Origin: Bacteroidales bacterium
GTDB lineage: Bacteria; Bacteroidota; Bacteroidia; Bacteroidales; Paludibacteraceae
Direction of reading: 5' to 3'
Length of the DNA stretch: 20,333 bases
Assembly: GCA_900766775.1 (NCBI GenBank)
Contig: CAAFXN010000216.1
Location: forward strand, 1 to 20,333
The position numbers were made by a program, and so were the translations under genes. Of the stretch, positions 14,312 to 20,333 are shown in pieces (within the stretch, counting starts at the first letter, position 1; each line of letters opens with the position of its first letter). The notes under the pieces were generated by a model. The model was not told the origin of the DNA and searched no databases. It worked only from the letters and a program-made list of their open reading frames with translations.

Positions 14312-15157
14312 CTACTTCAAGTCTGTAATCAGACTGAAGTCTTGGTCTCCGTAGTCGAGGTTCTCGCCGCCCATGCCCCAGATAAAGGTGTAGTTATGCG
14401 TAGCGGCTGCGCTGTGGATAGACCACTCCGGCGAGAGCACGGCTTGGTTGTTGTGCATCCAGATGTGGCGCGTCTCGTTCACCTCGCCCATGAAGTGGCA
14501 GATAGACTGGTCTTCAGGCAGTTCAAAGTAGAAATATGCCTCCATGCGACGTGAGTGAACGTGTGCCGGCATGGTGTTCCATACGCTGCCGGGAGCCAAC
14601 TCCGTCATACCCATCTGCAACTGGCAGGTAGGCAGCACTTGATTGACAATCATCTTGTTAATATCACGTTCGTTGGACATCTCGAGGCTGCCCATGTGCG
14701 CTACCACAGCGTCTGCTTTCGTTACTTTCTTATCGGGATAGGTGGTGTGCGCGTTCGCGGAGAGGAAGTAGAACAGCGCGGGGTGCTCTGCGTCACACGA
14801 CTCGAAGGTTACTTCGCGGTCGCCTTTGCCCAAATAGAGCGCCTCTTTGTAGTCCAACTCAAAAGCCGTGCCGTCCACCTTCACGATACCCTTACCGGCA
14901 CCTACGTTGAAGATACCTATCTCGCGGCGGGTCAGGAAATGCGGAGCCTTCAGCGGGTCAATAGCCTCCAGCATGAGCACTTCGCCCACAGGCATCGCAC
15001 CGCCTACAATCATACGGTCGTACATCGAATACACCATATTCACCTCGTTGGGCGTGAATACGTTTTCAATCAGGAAATCGTTACGCAGACGTGTTGTGTC
15101 GTAACTTTTTGCGTCAACAGGGTTCGACGCATAGCGAATCTCATAATTTGTTTTCAT
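14312..15157 (-). CDS. kduI: 5-keto-4-deoxyuronate isomerase (KduI)
   Basis: KduI isomerises 5-keto-4-deoxyuronate, the spontaneous product of unsaturated uronic acid, into 2,5-diketo-3-deoxygluconate. It is a cytoplasmic metal-dependent cupin enzyme. The 281-aa length matches E. coli KduI (278 aa). The zinc ligands are recognisable: His199 and His201 in PAHVHSRRMEAYFYF, Glu206, and His248 in SPEWSIHSAAATHNYTFIWGM. The start ATG at 15157 gives MKTNYEIRYASNPVDAK, the normal N-terminus. Its substrate is what the GH105 protein two genes upstream would release. An A/C-rich leader of AACAACRA words precedes it. Confidence 0.97.
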   Translation of the reverse strand: MKTNYEIRYASNPVDAKSYDTTRLRNDFLIENVFTPNEVNMVYSMYDRMIVGGAMPVGEVLMLEAIDPLKAPHFLTRREIGIFNVGAGKGIVKVDGTAFELDYKEALYLGKGDREVTFESCDAEHPALFYFLSANAHTTYPDKKVTKADAVVAHMGSLEMSNERDINKMIVNQVLPTCQLQMGMTELAPGSVWNTMPAHVHSRRMEAYFYFELPEDQSICHFMGEVNETRHIWMHNNQAVLSPEWSIHSAAATHNYTFIWGMGGENLDYGDQDFSLITDLK

Positions 15158-15237
15158 GTCTGTTAGTATTAGTTATTATTTGTTGTTGTTATCGTTGTTT
15201 TCGTTGTTGAGAGAAACAATGCCCTCTTAATTCTTAA
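15158..15237 (-). other. AAC-word leader of kduI
   Basis: Read on the minus strand, the 80-bp gap begins with TAATTAAGAATTAAGAGGG and continues as AACAACGAAAACAACGATAACAACA-type words up to the kduI ATG. It is A-rich and unstructured, which suits translation initiation in Bacteroidota. No promoter or terminator was recognised. Confidence 0.5.
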
Positions 15238-15864
15238 TTACTTTTTGAACTCCCATAGCCATGCCAGATTGACGGACAACTCCATAGGGTTCGAGTTGCG
15301 GAAATGTGCCGATAAAGAGTCGTCAAAAAGCGTGCCAAGACTATAGTTATAGCGCACTTCCAATTGGTACAATCCTGCTTTGCGGGTGCGGACATAAAAG
15401 CCCAAACCGCCCGCTATCCCCCAGTCAAAAGGTTTCTCAATGGGGCTGTATTGGTGCACCTCGCTCGTTTGTTTCGTGCCGGTGCCACCGTTGTCGTACA
15501 CGCAGTAGCCTATCTGCGGACCTAAATTGACAAAGCCACGAACAGTCGGACTGCCGAAATAGATATGCATCAGAAACGGCAACTCTATATAGTGTAGCGC
15601 GCGCGTGTAGGCACCCTCGGCGTTTGCCTCCCGCCAACCGCGTTGCAGGTAGTTGAGTTCCACCTGTACCGCGCAGCATTTCTGCCCGCTCCAGCGAAAG
15701 ACCAATCCACCGTTCCCCCCGAGAACTACTGCATCCGTGATGGGCGACATGTTAGGCACCGTAGGCGAGAACTGCACCGTCGAGGCGGTAACCCCGCCAT
15801 GCACCCCAAAGTATATCTCCGGCTTGCGCAACCGAGGTTGCGCCGCCACACAGACAGCCGCCAA
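15238..15864 (-). CDS. Outer-membrane beta-barrel protein, PorT-like family
   Basis: An approximately 208-aa protein of the small outer-membrane barrel type (PorT-family/OMP_b-brl_2). Features: a signal-like start (VCVAAQ), GGVTASTVQFSP, then alternating amphipathic strands including QVELNYLQRGW, YIELPFLMHIYF, FVNLGPQIGYCVY and GIAGGLGFYVRT, ending in an aromatic LAWLWEFKK. Function within the group is diverse; it is not shown to be the secretion protein PorT itself. TTG at 15864 is the only usual start codon in frame, but a stronger signal peptide (YRHIVLCTFWLAAVCVAAQ) would need a non-canonical start upstream. It begins 48 bp after the upstream gene's stop, in the same frame. Confidence 0.8.
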   Translation of the reverse strand: MAAVCVAAQPRLRKPEIYFGVHGGVTASTVQFSPTVPNMSPITDAVVLGGNGGLVFRWSGQKCCAVQVELNYLQRGWREANAEGAYTRALHYIELPFLMHIYFGSPTVRGFVNLGPQIGYCVYDNGGTGTKQTSEVHQYSPIEKPFDWGIAGGLGFYVRTRKAGLYQLEVRYNYSLGTLFDDSLSAHFRNSNPMELSVNLAWLWEFKK

Positions 15865-15912
15865 CCAAAAGGTACAAAGGACAATATGACGATAAGAATG
15901 TTTGATGACTAT

Positions 15913-17505
15913 TTACTGATTGGTATGTATCACGTGTACGTTCGTATTGATATACCCTCCCTCGGGGTTCACTTGTTCGAACCGTATGTCCGACTGCAAA
16001 CCGCTGTACGTGGTATCTTTCAGGATAGCCGTCATGGTGCGTGTCAGGTCGTAGCCGAGCAGGTCGTAGCGGGGTGTCGTGGAGACATGCTTATGCCCGA
16101 AGTAGCGCTCGTAGTTCATCTCGTAGGCATCGCACTCCGTAGGTTGGTCGGTCGCAAAGATAGAGGTGTAGAGCAACGGCAGAGCGATGTCTTCGCGCGT
16201 CCACGAGTATTGTGCGCGGAGCGTAACGGCATGCGCACCCTTGCTGTTGAGAATACGCGGGATAAGCACTTGCACATTGCTGTATTTCTCTGTGTTGAAA
16301 ATCAAGATGTTCTCCACGCTGTCTCGCAGTGCCGACTGGATAGAATCATCCAATATCTGGCGTATGGAAGTCGTGGTGCATGGTATCTGGCGTGCTTTTA
16401 TTTCCTTGTGCAGAAGGCGGACGGACGAAGGAATATCCGCGTCTTTTGCCTCCACCAACACGCAGTTGACGCTGTCGCGGTGCTCCTCTAACCACTGCCC
16501 CAACGCACGCGCCTCTTGCTCAGCGGAGGAGTTGAAGAGGTACAGATACGGGTTGGTCTCTATGCCCTCCATATAGTCGATGAAAGGTGCCAGCACGGGC
16601 ACTCGATGCTCCATCGCCCACGGCATCACTTGCATCAGTTGCAACGGATATGCCAGACCTATCACCGCCTGCGTCTCTGCGAGGCTGTTGCTGTCTATCA
16701 GTTGGCGAACAATCGCGGTGTTCTTCTCCGTGTCATACACGTCCAGCACCAGTGGCTGTCCCTCTGCTTGCAGGTCGTAGGCTGCAAGCAGGCACCCCTC
16801 GTAGAACTCCATGAAGCGCTCCGCATGCTGGTCTCGCTTGTCGTTGCGCGTTTGGAAAGGCAACATCAGCGAGAGATGTATGGCTGCCGAGTCGTTCCAC
16901 TCCCATAGCGCGGGAATAGAATCGGCTACCACTATTGTATCCACCACGCTCGGTAGGCTGTCTGCAACCGTCTCCACTTCGCGAGGTGCCTCTATGCGAG
17001 GGTCGTGCAGGCGGCGGGAGACAGTATCCATACGTGGCAACTCGCGGGGTTGTGTAGGCTTGCGCCTGTTAGCCTTGGGAGTGGGCTCCGATGTGGAAAC
17101 AGCGGCTGGTGCTGCCTTGACGCTCCTGCCCTCGGGAACAGGGATATAAATCACTTCCCCGAAGCGCAGACCGCGTGTGCGCAACTCAGGATTAGCCTCT
17201 ATTATCGCGTCTTGCGACACGCCAAAATTCTTGCTCACGCGGTAGAGTCCCACGCTCTTCTCCACGGTGTAGCGGTACATCGGTCGCCCCTGTATGGTAT
17301 CTATCGGGCACTGCACCACGATACTGTCAACAGCAGCTTCCTGTGCTACCACAGGGATTGTTGGAACAAGAATTAAAGAACAAAGAACAAAGATAAAATA
17401 GTATCGACTCAGAGAAATCAGAGACGAATAAAATCTTCTATTGTTCCGCGTGCCTTGGTCTTTGTTCAACAACGCCATATTTTTCATTCTTTGTTCTTGA
17501 CTCAT
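15913..17505 (-). CDS. LysM plus periplasmic ligand-binding-like protein
   Basis: A 530-aa envelope protein that combines peptidoglycan binding with an ABC-transporter-type solute-binding fold. Residues 14-47 run over a dispersed repeat element and contain the signal peptide core (YYFIFVLCSLILV at 35-47, probable cleavage after VVAQ near 55). A LysM domain spans about 78-122 (YTVEKSVGLYRVSKNFGVSQDAII). A Pro/Arg/Glu-rich linker spans about 130-205, and a Leu/Ile/Val-binding-protein-like fold runs from about 209 to the end (LSLMLPFQT, YEGCLLAAYDL, then VPVLAPF). It may sense or present cell-wall material; no ligand is known. The first of three possible ATGs (17505) is used. Confidence 0.8.
   Translation of the reverse strand: MSQEQRMKNMALLNKDQGTRNNRRFYSSLISLSRYYFIFVLCSLILVPTIPVVAQEAAVDSIVVQCPIDTIQGRPMYRYTVEKSVGLYRVSKNFGVSQDAIIEANPELRTRGLRFGEVIYIPVPEGRSVKAAPAAVSTSEPTPKANRRKPTQPRELPRMDTVSRRLHDPRIEAPREVETVADSLPSVVDTIVVADSIPALWEWNDSAAIHLSLMLPFQTRNDKRDQHAERFMEFYEGCLLAAYDLQAEGQPLVLDVYDTEKNTAIVRQLIDSNSLAETQAVIGLAYPLQLMQVMPWAMEHRVPVLAPFIDYMEGIETNPYLYLFNSSAEQEARALGQWLEEHRDSVNCVLVEAKDADIPSSVRLLHKEIKARQIPCTTTSIRQILDDSIQSALRDSVENILIFNTEKYSNVQVLIPRILNSKGAHAVTLRAQYSWTREDIALPLLYTSIFATDQPTECDAYEMNYERYFGHKHVSTTPRYDLLGYDLTRTMTAILKDTTYSGLQSDIRFEQVNPEGGYINTNVHVIHTNQ
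17370..17467 (+). repeat. Dispersed element, copy 3, lying inside the LysM-protein gene
   Basis: Purine arm 17370-17397 (AATTAAAGAACAAAGA words), 30-nt core 17398-17427 (ATAGTATCGACTCAGA, 5 nt, CAGAGACGA) and pyrimidine arm with GTCTTTGTTC at 17458-17467. The core aligns without gaps to the reverse-orientation copy near 14245 and to copy 1 near 10497. Here the element is read in frame on the minus strand as about residues 14-46 of the LysM protein, including most of the hydrophobic signal core. Confidence 0.8.
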
Positions 17506-17514
17506 AGGTAATAT

Positions 17515-17538
17515 GTCTTTGCTCCTAGTTCTTGGTTC
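17515..17538. repeat. 24-bp direct repeat, copy left of the GH105 gene
   Basis: Starts GTCTTTGCTCCTAG and continues as GTTCTTGGTTC-type words. It matches 18745-18768 at 22 of 24 positions in the same orientation. It lies in the 40-bp gap between the GH105 stop and the LysM-protein start, and its words also occur in the arm of dispersed copy 3. Confidence 0.85.
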
Positions 17539-17545
17539 CTTGCTC

Positions 17546-18733
17546 TTAATCCTTACTCAACTCTAATCCCGCAAGGATGAACGGTCCTATACCTTTCGGG
17601 TCGTTGTCGCGTATCTGTTCGTGGATATAGTAGTCATACTCGCCGCTACGGTATGGATTGCCGCCCAATCCTGCCACGGCGCAGCAGCGTGTCAGACTGA
17701 CGGTGCCGTCTTCGTTCTCCACCACGGCGCTCTTCCAGATACCGTCATAGGTCTCTCGGGCGATGGTGCGGAACTTCGTGGGCAGGTAGCCCATGCGCGC
17801 CCCTTTCGCCATCGCGTAGCAGAACATCGCCGAACAGGTGGACTCGGTGTAGTTTCCCTCTGCATCAGGCAGGTCGGGCACTTGATACCACATCTTGGTC
17901 TCTGCGTCTTGCAGAGGCAACAGCGCCTCGCATACGCGGTTGAGGATGGCTATCAGTTCTCCGCGCCCCTCATGCTCGGCAGGCAGGTAGTCCAGCACGT
18001 CGCATATAGCCATCACGTACCAGCCCTCGGCGCGTCCCCATGTGTGCGGGCTGCACCCCGTCAGCGAGTCTGCCCATGCTTGTTGGAGGCTCTCGTCCCA
18101 ACCGTGAAAGTTGAGATTTGTCTCCACGTCCAGCGTGTGCTTGTCCACCACGCGGAACTGCCGTACCACGTCATTGAAAATCGTGTCTTCGCCTGCCCAT
18201 ACGGCATAGTGCGCATAGAACGGTTCACCCATGTACAAGCCGTCGAGCCACATCTGCCACGGATAGACTTTCTTGTGCCAGAACCCGCCTTCCGAGGTGC
18301 GCGGCTGGGTCGCCAACTGCGAACGCAGCAGACGAATCGCCTCCTTGTACTGCGGCTGTGGGTTGAGCGAGTCGAGCAGGAAGAGGAAGTTACCGCCGTT
18401 CACTCGGTCGATATTGTAGGTATCCAGTTTATAGGTCTTGATACTGCCGTCGGGCTGGATGAAGTAGTCGGTAAATGCCTGCACATAGTTCAGATACATG
18501 CTGTCGCCCGTAGCAAGATACGTCTCCAGCATAGCCTTGGCAATCAGCCCCTGCGTGTAGTCCCATTTGGGGGCTTTCAGGAAGTCTGCCATCCACAACT
18601 CCGGATTGTGCTGTATCTCCGACTGTGCTACACGCACCGTCTTCGCCAAATAATCCGTAGCCGTCGGCTCACTCGTCCGACCGCAACCCGCTACCACCAC
18701 CGCAGCAAAAAGTATAAAAATAGTCTTTTTCAT
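17546..18733 (-). CDS. Unsaturated rhamnogalacturonyl hydrolase (GH105), lipoprotein
   Basis: A 395-aa GH105-type enzyme that hydrolyses the 4,5-unsaturated uronic acid left at the non-reducing end of pectic oligosaccharides by a lyase. A lipoprotein signal (MKKTIFILFAAVVVAGC, Cys17) with no acidic export signal suggests a periplasm-facing anchor. The (alpha/alpha)6 barrel motifs are present: WDYTQGLIAKAML at 57-69, DRVNGGNFLFLL, YPWQMWLDGLYMGEPF at 157-172 with Asp164 as the probable catalytic acid, TWGRAEGWYVMA, and ETYDGIWKSAV near the C-terminus. GH88 is related but prefers other unsaturated uronides. Product flow fits KduI and KduD in the same strand, and the gene is flanked on both sides by a 24-bp direct repeat. 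Confidence 0.92.
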   Translation of the reverse strand: MKKTIFILFAAVVVAGCGRTSEPTATDYLAKTVRVAQSEIQHNPELWMADFLKAPKWDYTQGLIAKAMLETYLATGDSMYLNYVQAFTDYFIQPDGSIKTYKLDTYNIDRVNGGNFLFLLDSLNPQPQYKEAIRLLRSQLATQPRTSEGGFWHKKVYPWQMWLDGLYMGEPFYAHYAVWAGEDTIFNDVVRQFRVVDKHTLDVETNLNFHGWDESLQQAWADSLTGCSPHTWGRAEGWYVMAICDVLDYLPAEHEGRGELIAILNRVCEALLPLQDAETKMWYQVPDLPDAEGNYTESTCSAMFCYAMAKGARMGYLPTKFRTIARETYDGIWKSAVVENEDGTVSLTRCCAVAGLGGNPYRSGEYDYYIHEQIRDNDPKGIGPFILAGLELSKD

Positions 18734-18739
18734 ATAGTA

Positions 18740-20333
18740 TTATTGTCTTTGTTCCTGGTTCTTGGTTCTTGGCCCCATGTATTTATATCTCCGTATCCAG
18801 AAAACACCCAGTCCGATAAGGGCGAGCAAGGCAACTGGAGTAATCGTGGAGAACAGTTGCATCTGTGTGCGTTGCTCGTGTGCTCGTCGGTCGTTGAGCA
18901 GACGCAGGGCGATGGTCTTCTGCCGAAGCGGAATCAGCCCCTGCTCATCGGTGAGATATAGCACTGCATTCACAAGGAAATCGCGGTTGGCAAACTGCAT
19001 GCCCGAGTAGCGGTCATACCCCGCGGGCAATGCCTTTCCCTGCTGTATGTCATTGCGTATCACGCTGCCCGAAGCCACGACCACTTGCCGAGACACTTCC
19101 AAACTTTCCCCGACACCATTGCCTGCGGCGGGAACATCTATCCCCTCCGGCATCATGCGGTGTGCGAACACCGAGGGAAAGCGTCCTTCCAGCGCCACAG
19201 CAACAGGCACGTACTGATAGCGGAATGTGCTCATGTCGGGGTTGAGGTCGCCGAGGTCCACTTCCGCAGGAGTAGGGATAAGCCGCGTAGCGGTGGAAGT
19301 TGCGAGCAGCACTTCCTTGCGGATACCGTCCTCGCCGCCCACTACATCCACGGGCGAAGCAAACGTACTGCTCACTTGCCCGATGTTGCGCGTGATGGGC
19401 GACGCCTGCGAGGTGAGCAACAGCGGCGCATAGTACCACGGCACAGGCTGCAAGTTGGGTTGCTGCGGGTCGGAAGACACGTTCACAGGCACAGGCAGGC
19501 ACTGCACATCCTGCAATAGCGCAGGATTGACCCGCACACCGTAGCGGAATAGCATATCCGTCAGGTTGAGGTCGAGAGGCAACACAGGCGTGTAACCGGC
19601 TTGCGCCAGCACATCCTCCGAGAAGCGCACCCCGTTCAGCACCCACAGGACACTGCCGCCCTGCTGAATGTAATGGTCAAGGATGTACTTGTCTGCCTCC
19701 GAGAAAGGCACCTGCGGGTCGGCGATGACCACTGCCTGATAACCATCCAACGCATACGGGTCGCTGCCCAATGCGCCGCGGTCAATCTGAAAATACTTGC
19801 TCAGTGCCAGACTGATATCATACACATTCTGCTCTGGCAACTCGCCATGCCCTTCCAGAAACGCCACTTTCGGCACTTCCGTCTGTTGCACGTGGTGTAT
19901 AGCCTCCGCAAAGGCATACTCAAGGTTCTCAATGCTGGCGTTCAGGTTTTCCTCGCCCGACATCCCGCGGTTGTTTTGCAGCAGGCTGACCACCGCCGTG
20001 CGTCCCTTGTAGCGCACCAACGCATAGGGATACACCGTGTGTTGCACCGTCGTCCCGTTGTGCGCCCGCTCATGAATAACAATCGGCGTAAGCCCTTCTT
20101 CCGAGAACTCCCCATCCGAGGAGGGGTCCGCAAAGTCTCCCTTTAAGGGAGATTTAGAGGGTCTTAATTCTCCCATCTCCTCCAGCAACTCCGCCGTAGC
20201 GTTCTTCAGCCGCTGAAACGACGGATTGAGGTCCCCCGTCAGATATACCGTTACCTCCACGGGCGCATCCAACTCGTCCAGCAACTGTTTAGTAGCCGTC
20301 GAGAGGCTGTATCGTCGGTCATCGGTCAGGTCC
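18740..20333 (-). CDS. gldG: GldG-like ABC transporter auxiliary/substrate-binding protein, 5' end outside window
   Basis: The 3' 531 codons of a gldG gene; it runs off the right edge (first complete residues DLTDDRRYSLSTATKQLLDELDAP), so only a short N-terminus is missing. In Bacteroidota GldG pairs with GldA and GldF as an ABC-type complex tied to gliding motility and secretion; non-gliding gut species also keep it. Markers are LEGHGELPEQNVYD, YILDHYIQQGGSVLWVLNGV and SRQVVVASGSVIRND (a GIFT-like fold), a soluble middle, and one C-terminal membrane segment (TITPVALLALIGLGVFWIRR). Two oddities: a hairpin repeat is read in frame at 20105-20166, and the last 11 residues (GPRTKNQEQRQ) are encoded by the 24-bp repeat. 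Confidence 0.9.
   Translation of the reverse strand, partial: DLTDDRRYSLSTATKQLLDELDAPVEVTVYLTGDLNPSFQRLKNATAELLEEMGELRPSKSPLKGDFADPSSDGEFSEEGLTPIVIHERAHNGTTVQHTVYPYALVRYKGRTAVVSLLQNNRGMSGEENLNASIENLEYAFAEAIHHVQQTEVPKVAFLEGHGELPEQNVYDISLALSKYFQIDRGALGSDPYALDGYQAVVIADPQVPFSEADKYILDHYIQQGGSVLWVLNGVRFSEDVLAQAGYTPVLPLDLNLTDMLFRYGVRVNPALLQDVQCLPVPVNVSSDPQQPNLQPVPWYYAPLLLTSQASPITRNIGQVSSTFASPVDVVGGEDGIRKEVLLATSTATRLIPTPAEVDLGDLNPDMSTFRYQYVPVAVALEGRFPSVFAHRMMPEGIDVPAAGNGVGESLEVSRQVVVASGSVIRNDIQQGKALPAGYDRYSGMQFANRDFLVNAVLYLTDEQGLIPLRQKTIALRLLNDRRAHEQRTQMQLFSTITPVALLALIGLGVFWIRRYKYMGPRTKNQEQRQ
18745..18768. repeat. 24-bp direct repeat, copy right of the GH105 gene (in gldG 3' end)
   Basis: Starts GTCTTTGTTCCTGG and matches 17515-17538 at 22 of 24 positions. 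Read on the minus strand it encodes the polar tail of GldG just before its stop codon at 18740. The GH105 gene starts 7 bp downstream of that stop. Confidence 0.85.
20105..20166 (-). repeat. CTCCCTTAAAGGGAG hairpin element inside gldG
   Basis: On the minus strand the perfect 8-bp arms TCTCCCTT and AAGGGAGA (20136-20152) surround one A, and a second weak hairpin (CCCC/GGGG, 20110-20126) lies beside it. The 15-nt core is identical to the spacer after lepA at 2069-2083. It is read in frame as about 20 residues (around SPLKGDF and DPSSDGE) between the LLEEM and GLTP segments of GldG, where homologues carry ordinary protein sequence. Confidence 0.75.

Noticed and set aside
17515..18768. GH105 gene as an insertion sequence or composite transposon
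   Set aside because: The 24-bp direct repeats have no transposase between them and no terminal inverted repeats; they match the local word-repeat style instead.
17621..18961. Long plus-strand open frame opposite GH105 and the gldG 3' end
   Set aside because: It spans two well-supported minus-strand genes and has no domain or start-site support; a codon-bias artefact of GC-rich genes.
19884..19899. parS-like sequence TGTTGCACGTGGTGTA
   Set aside because: It matches the left half and centre of the parS consensus TGTTTCACGTGAAACA but not the right half, and it lies inside gldG, where the codons explain it.

Overview
The window reads as the chromosome of a gut-type Bacteroidota, most likely order Bacteroidales. 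Two promoters match the Bacteroides sigma-ABfr pattern (TTTG, 20 bp, TAnnTTTG). The families point the same way: GldG, a paired parAB / DUF5683 / LysM lytic transglycosylase block, DUF4886, DUF4861, a LysM-plus-periplasmic-binding protein and a PorT-type barrel. No genus is called. There is no phage, IS, CRISPR or rRNA.

Layout. Positions 1-5830 are plus strand: a leader with an 11-bp tandem repeat and a good promoter, lepA, then a compact run of an NhaD-type Na+/H+ antiporter, an alpha/beta hydrolase, a YqeY-like protein and a secreted protein of unknown function, closed by an intrinsic terminator. Everything from 5828 to the right edge is minus strand: tRNA-Arg(ACG) and tRNA-Asp(GTC) with their own promoter (6084-6115), a secreted DUF4886 SGNH-like protein, then (in transcription order from the right edge) gldG (5' end outside the window), a GH105 lipoprotein, a LysM/periplasmic-binding protein, an outer-membrane barrel, kduI, kduD, a DUF4861 lipoprotein, a GT9 glycosyltransferase, parA, parB, DUF5683, an MltD-like lytic transglycosylase and a MerR-type regulator.

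How the genes work together. GH105, DUF4861, KduI and KduD form a pectin/unsaturated-uronate module: GH105 releases 4,5-unsaturated uronate in the periplasm, and KduI and KduD convert the resulting 5-keto-4-deoxyuronate towards 2-keto-3-deoxygluconate. ParA and ParB segregate the chromosome, and the DUF5683 and MltD-like proteins beside them belong to the envelope. GT9 is coupled to parA by an ATGA overlap.

The most unusual content is repetitive DNA between and inside these genes. (1) Three unrelated 11-bp tandem repeats occur, one of them inside the GT9 reading frame, where a copy-number change would shift frame. (2) A dispersed element with a gapless 30-nt core and inverted purine/pyrimidine arms is present three times; one copy lies inside a gene and encodes its predicted signal peptide. 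(3) A CTCCCTTAAAGGGAG hairpin element occurs after lepA and again in frame inside gldG. (4) A 24-bp direct repeat (22/24 identical) flanks the GH105 gene, and one copy encodes the C-terminal tail of GldG. No wholly new multi-gene system is evident; the translation of repeat DNA into protein ends is the strongest lead.
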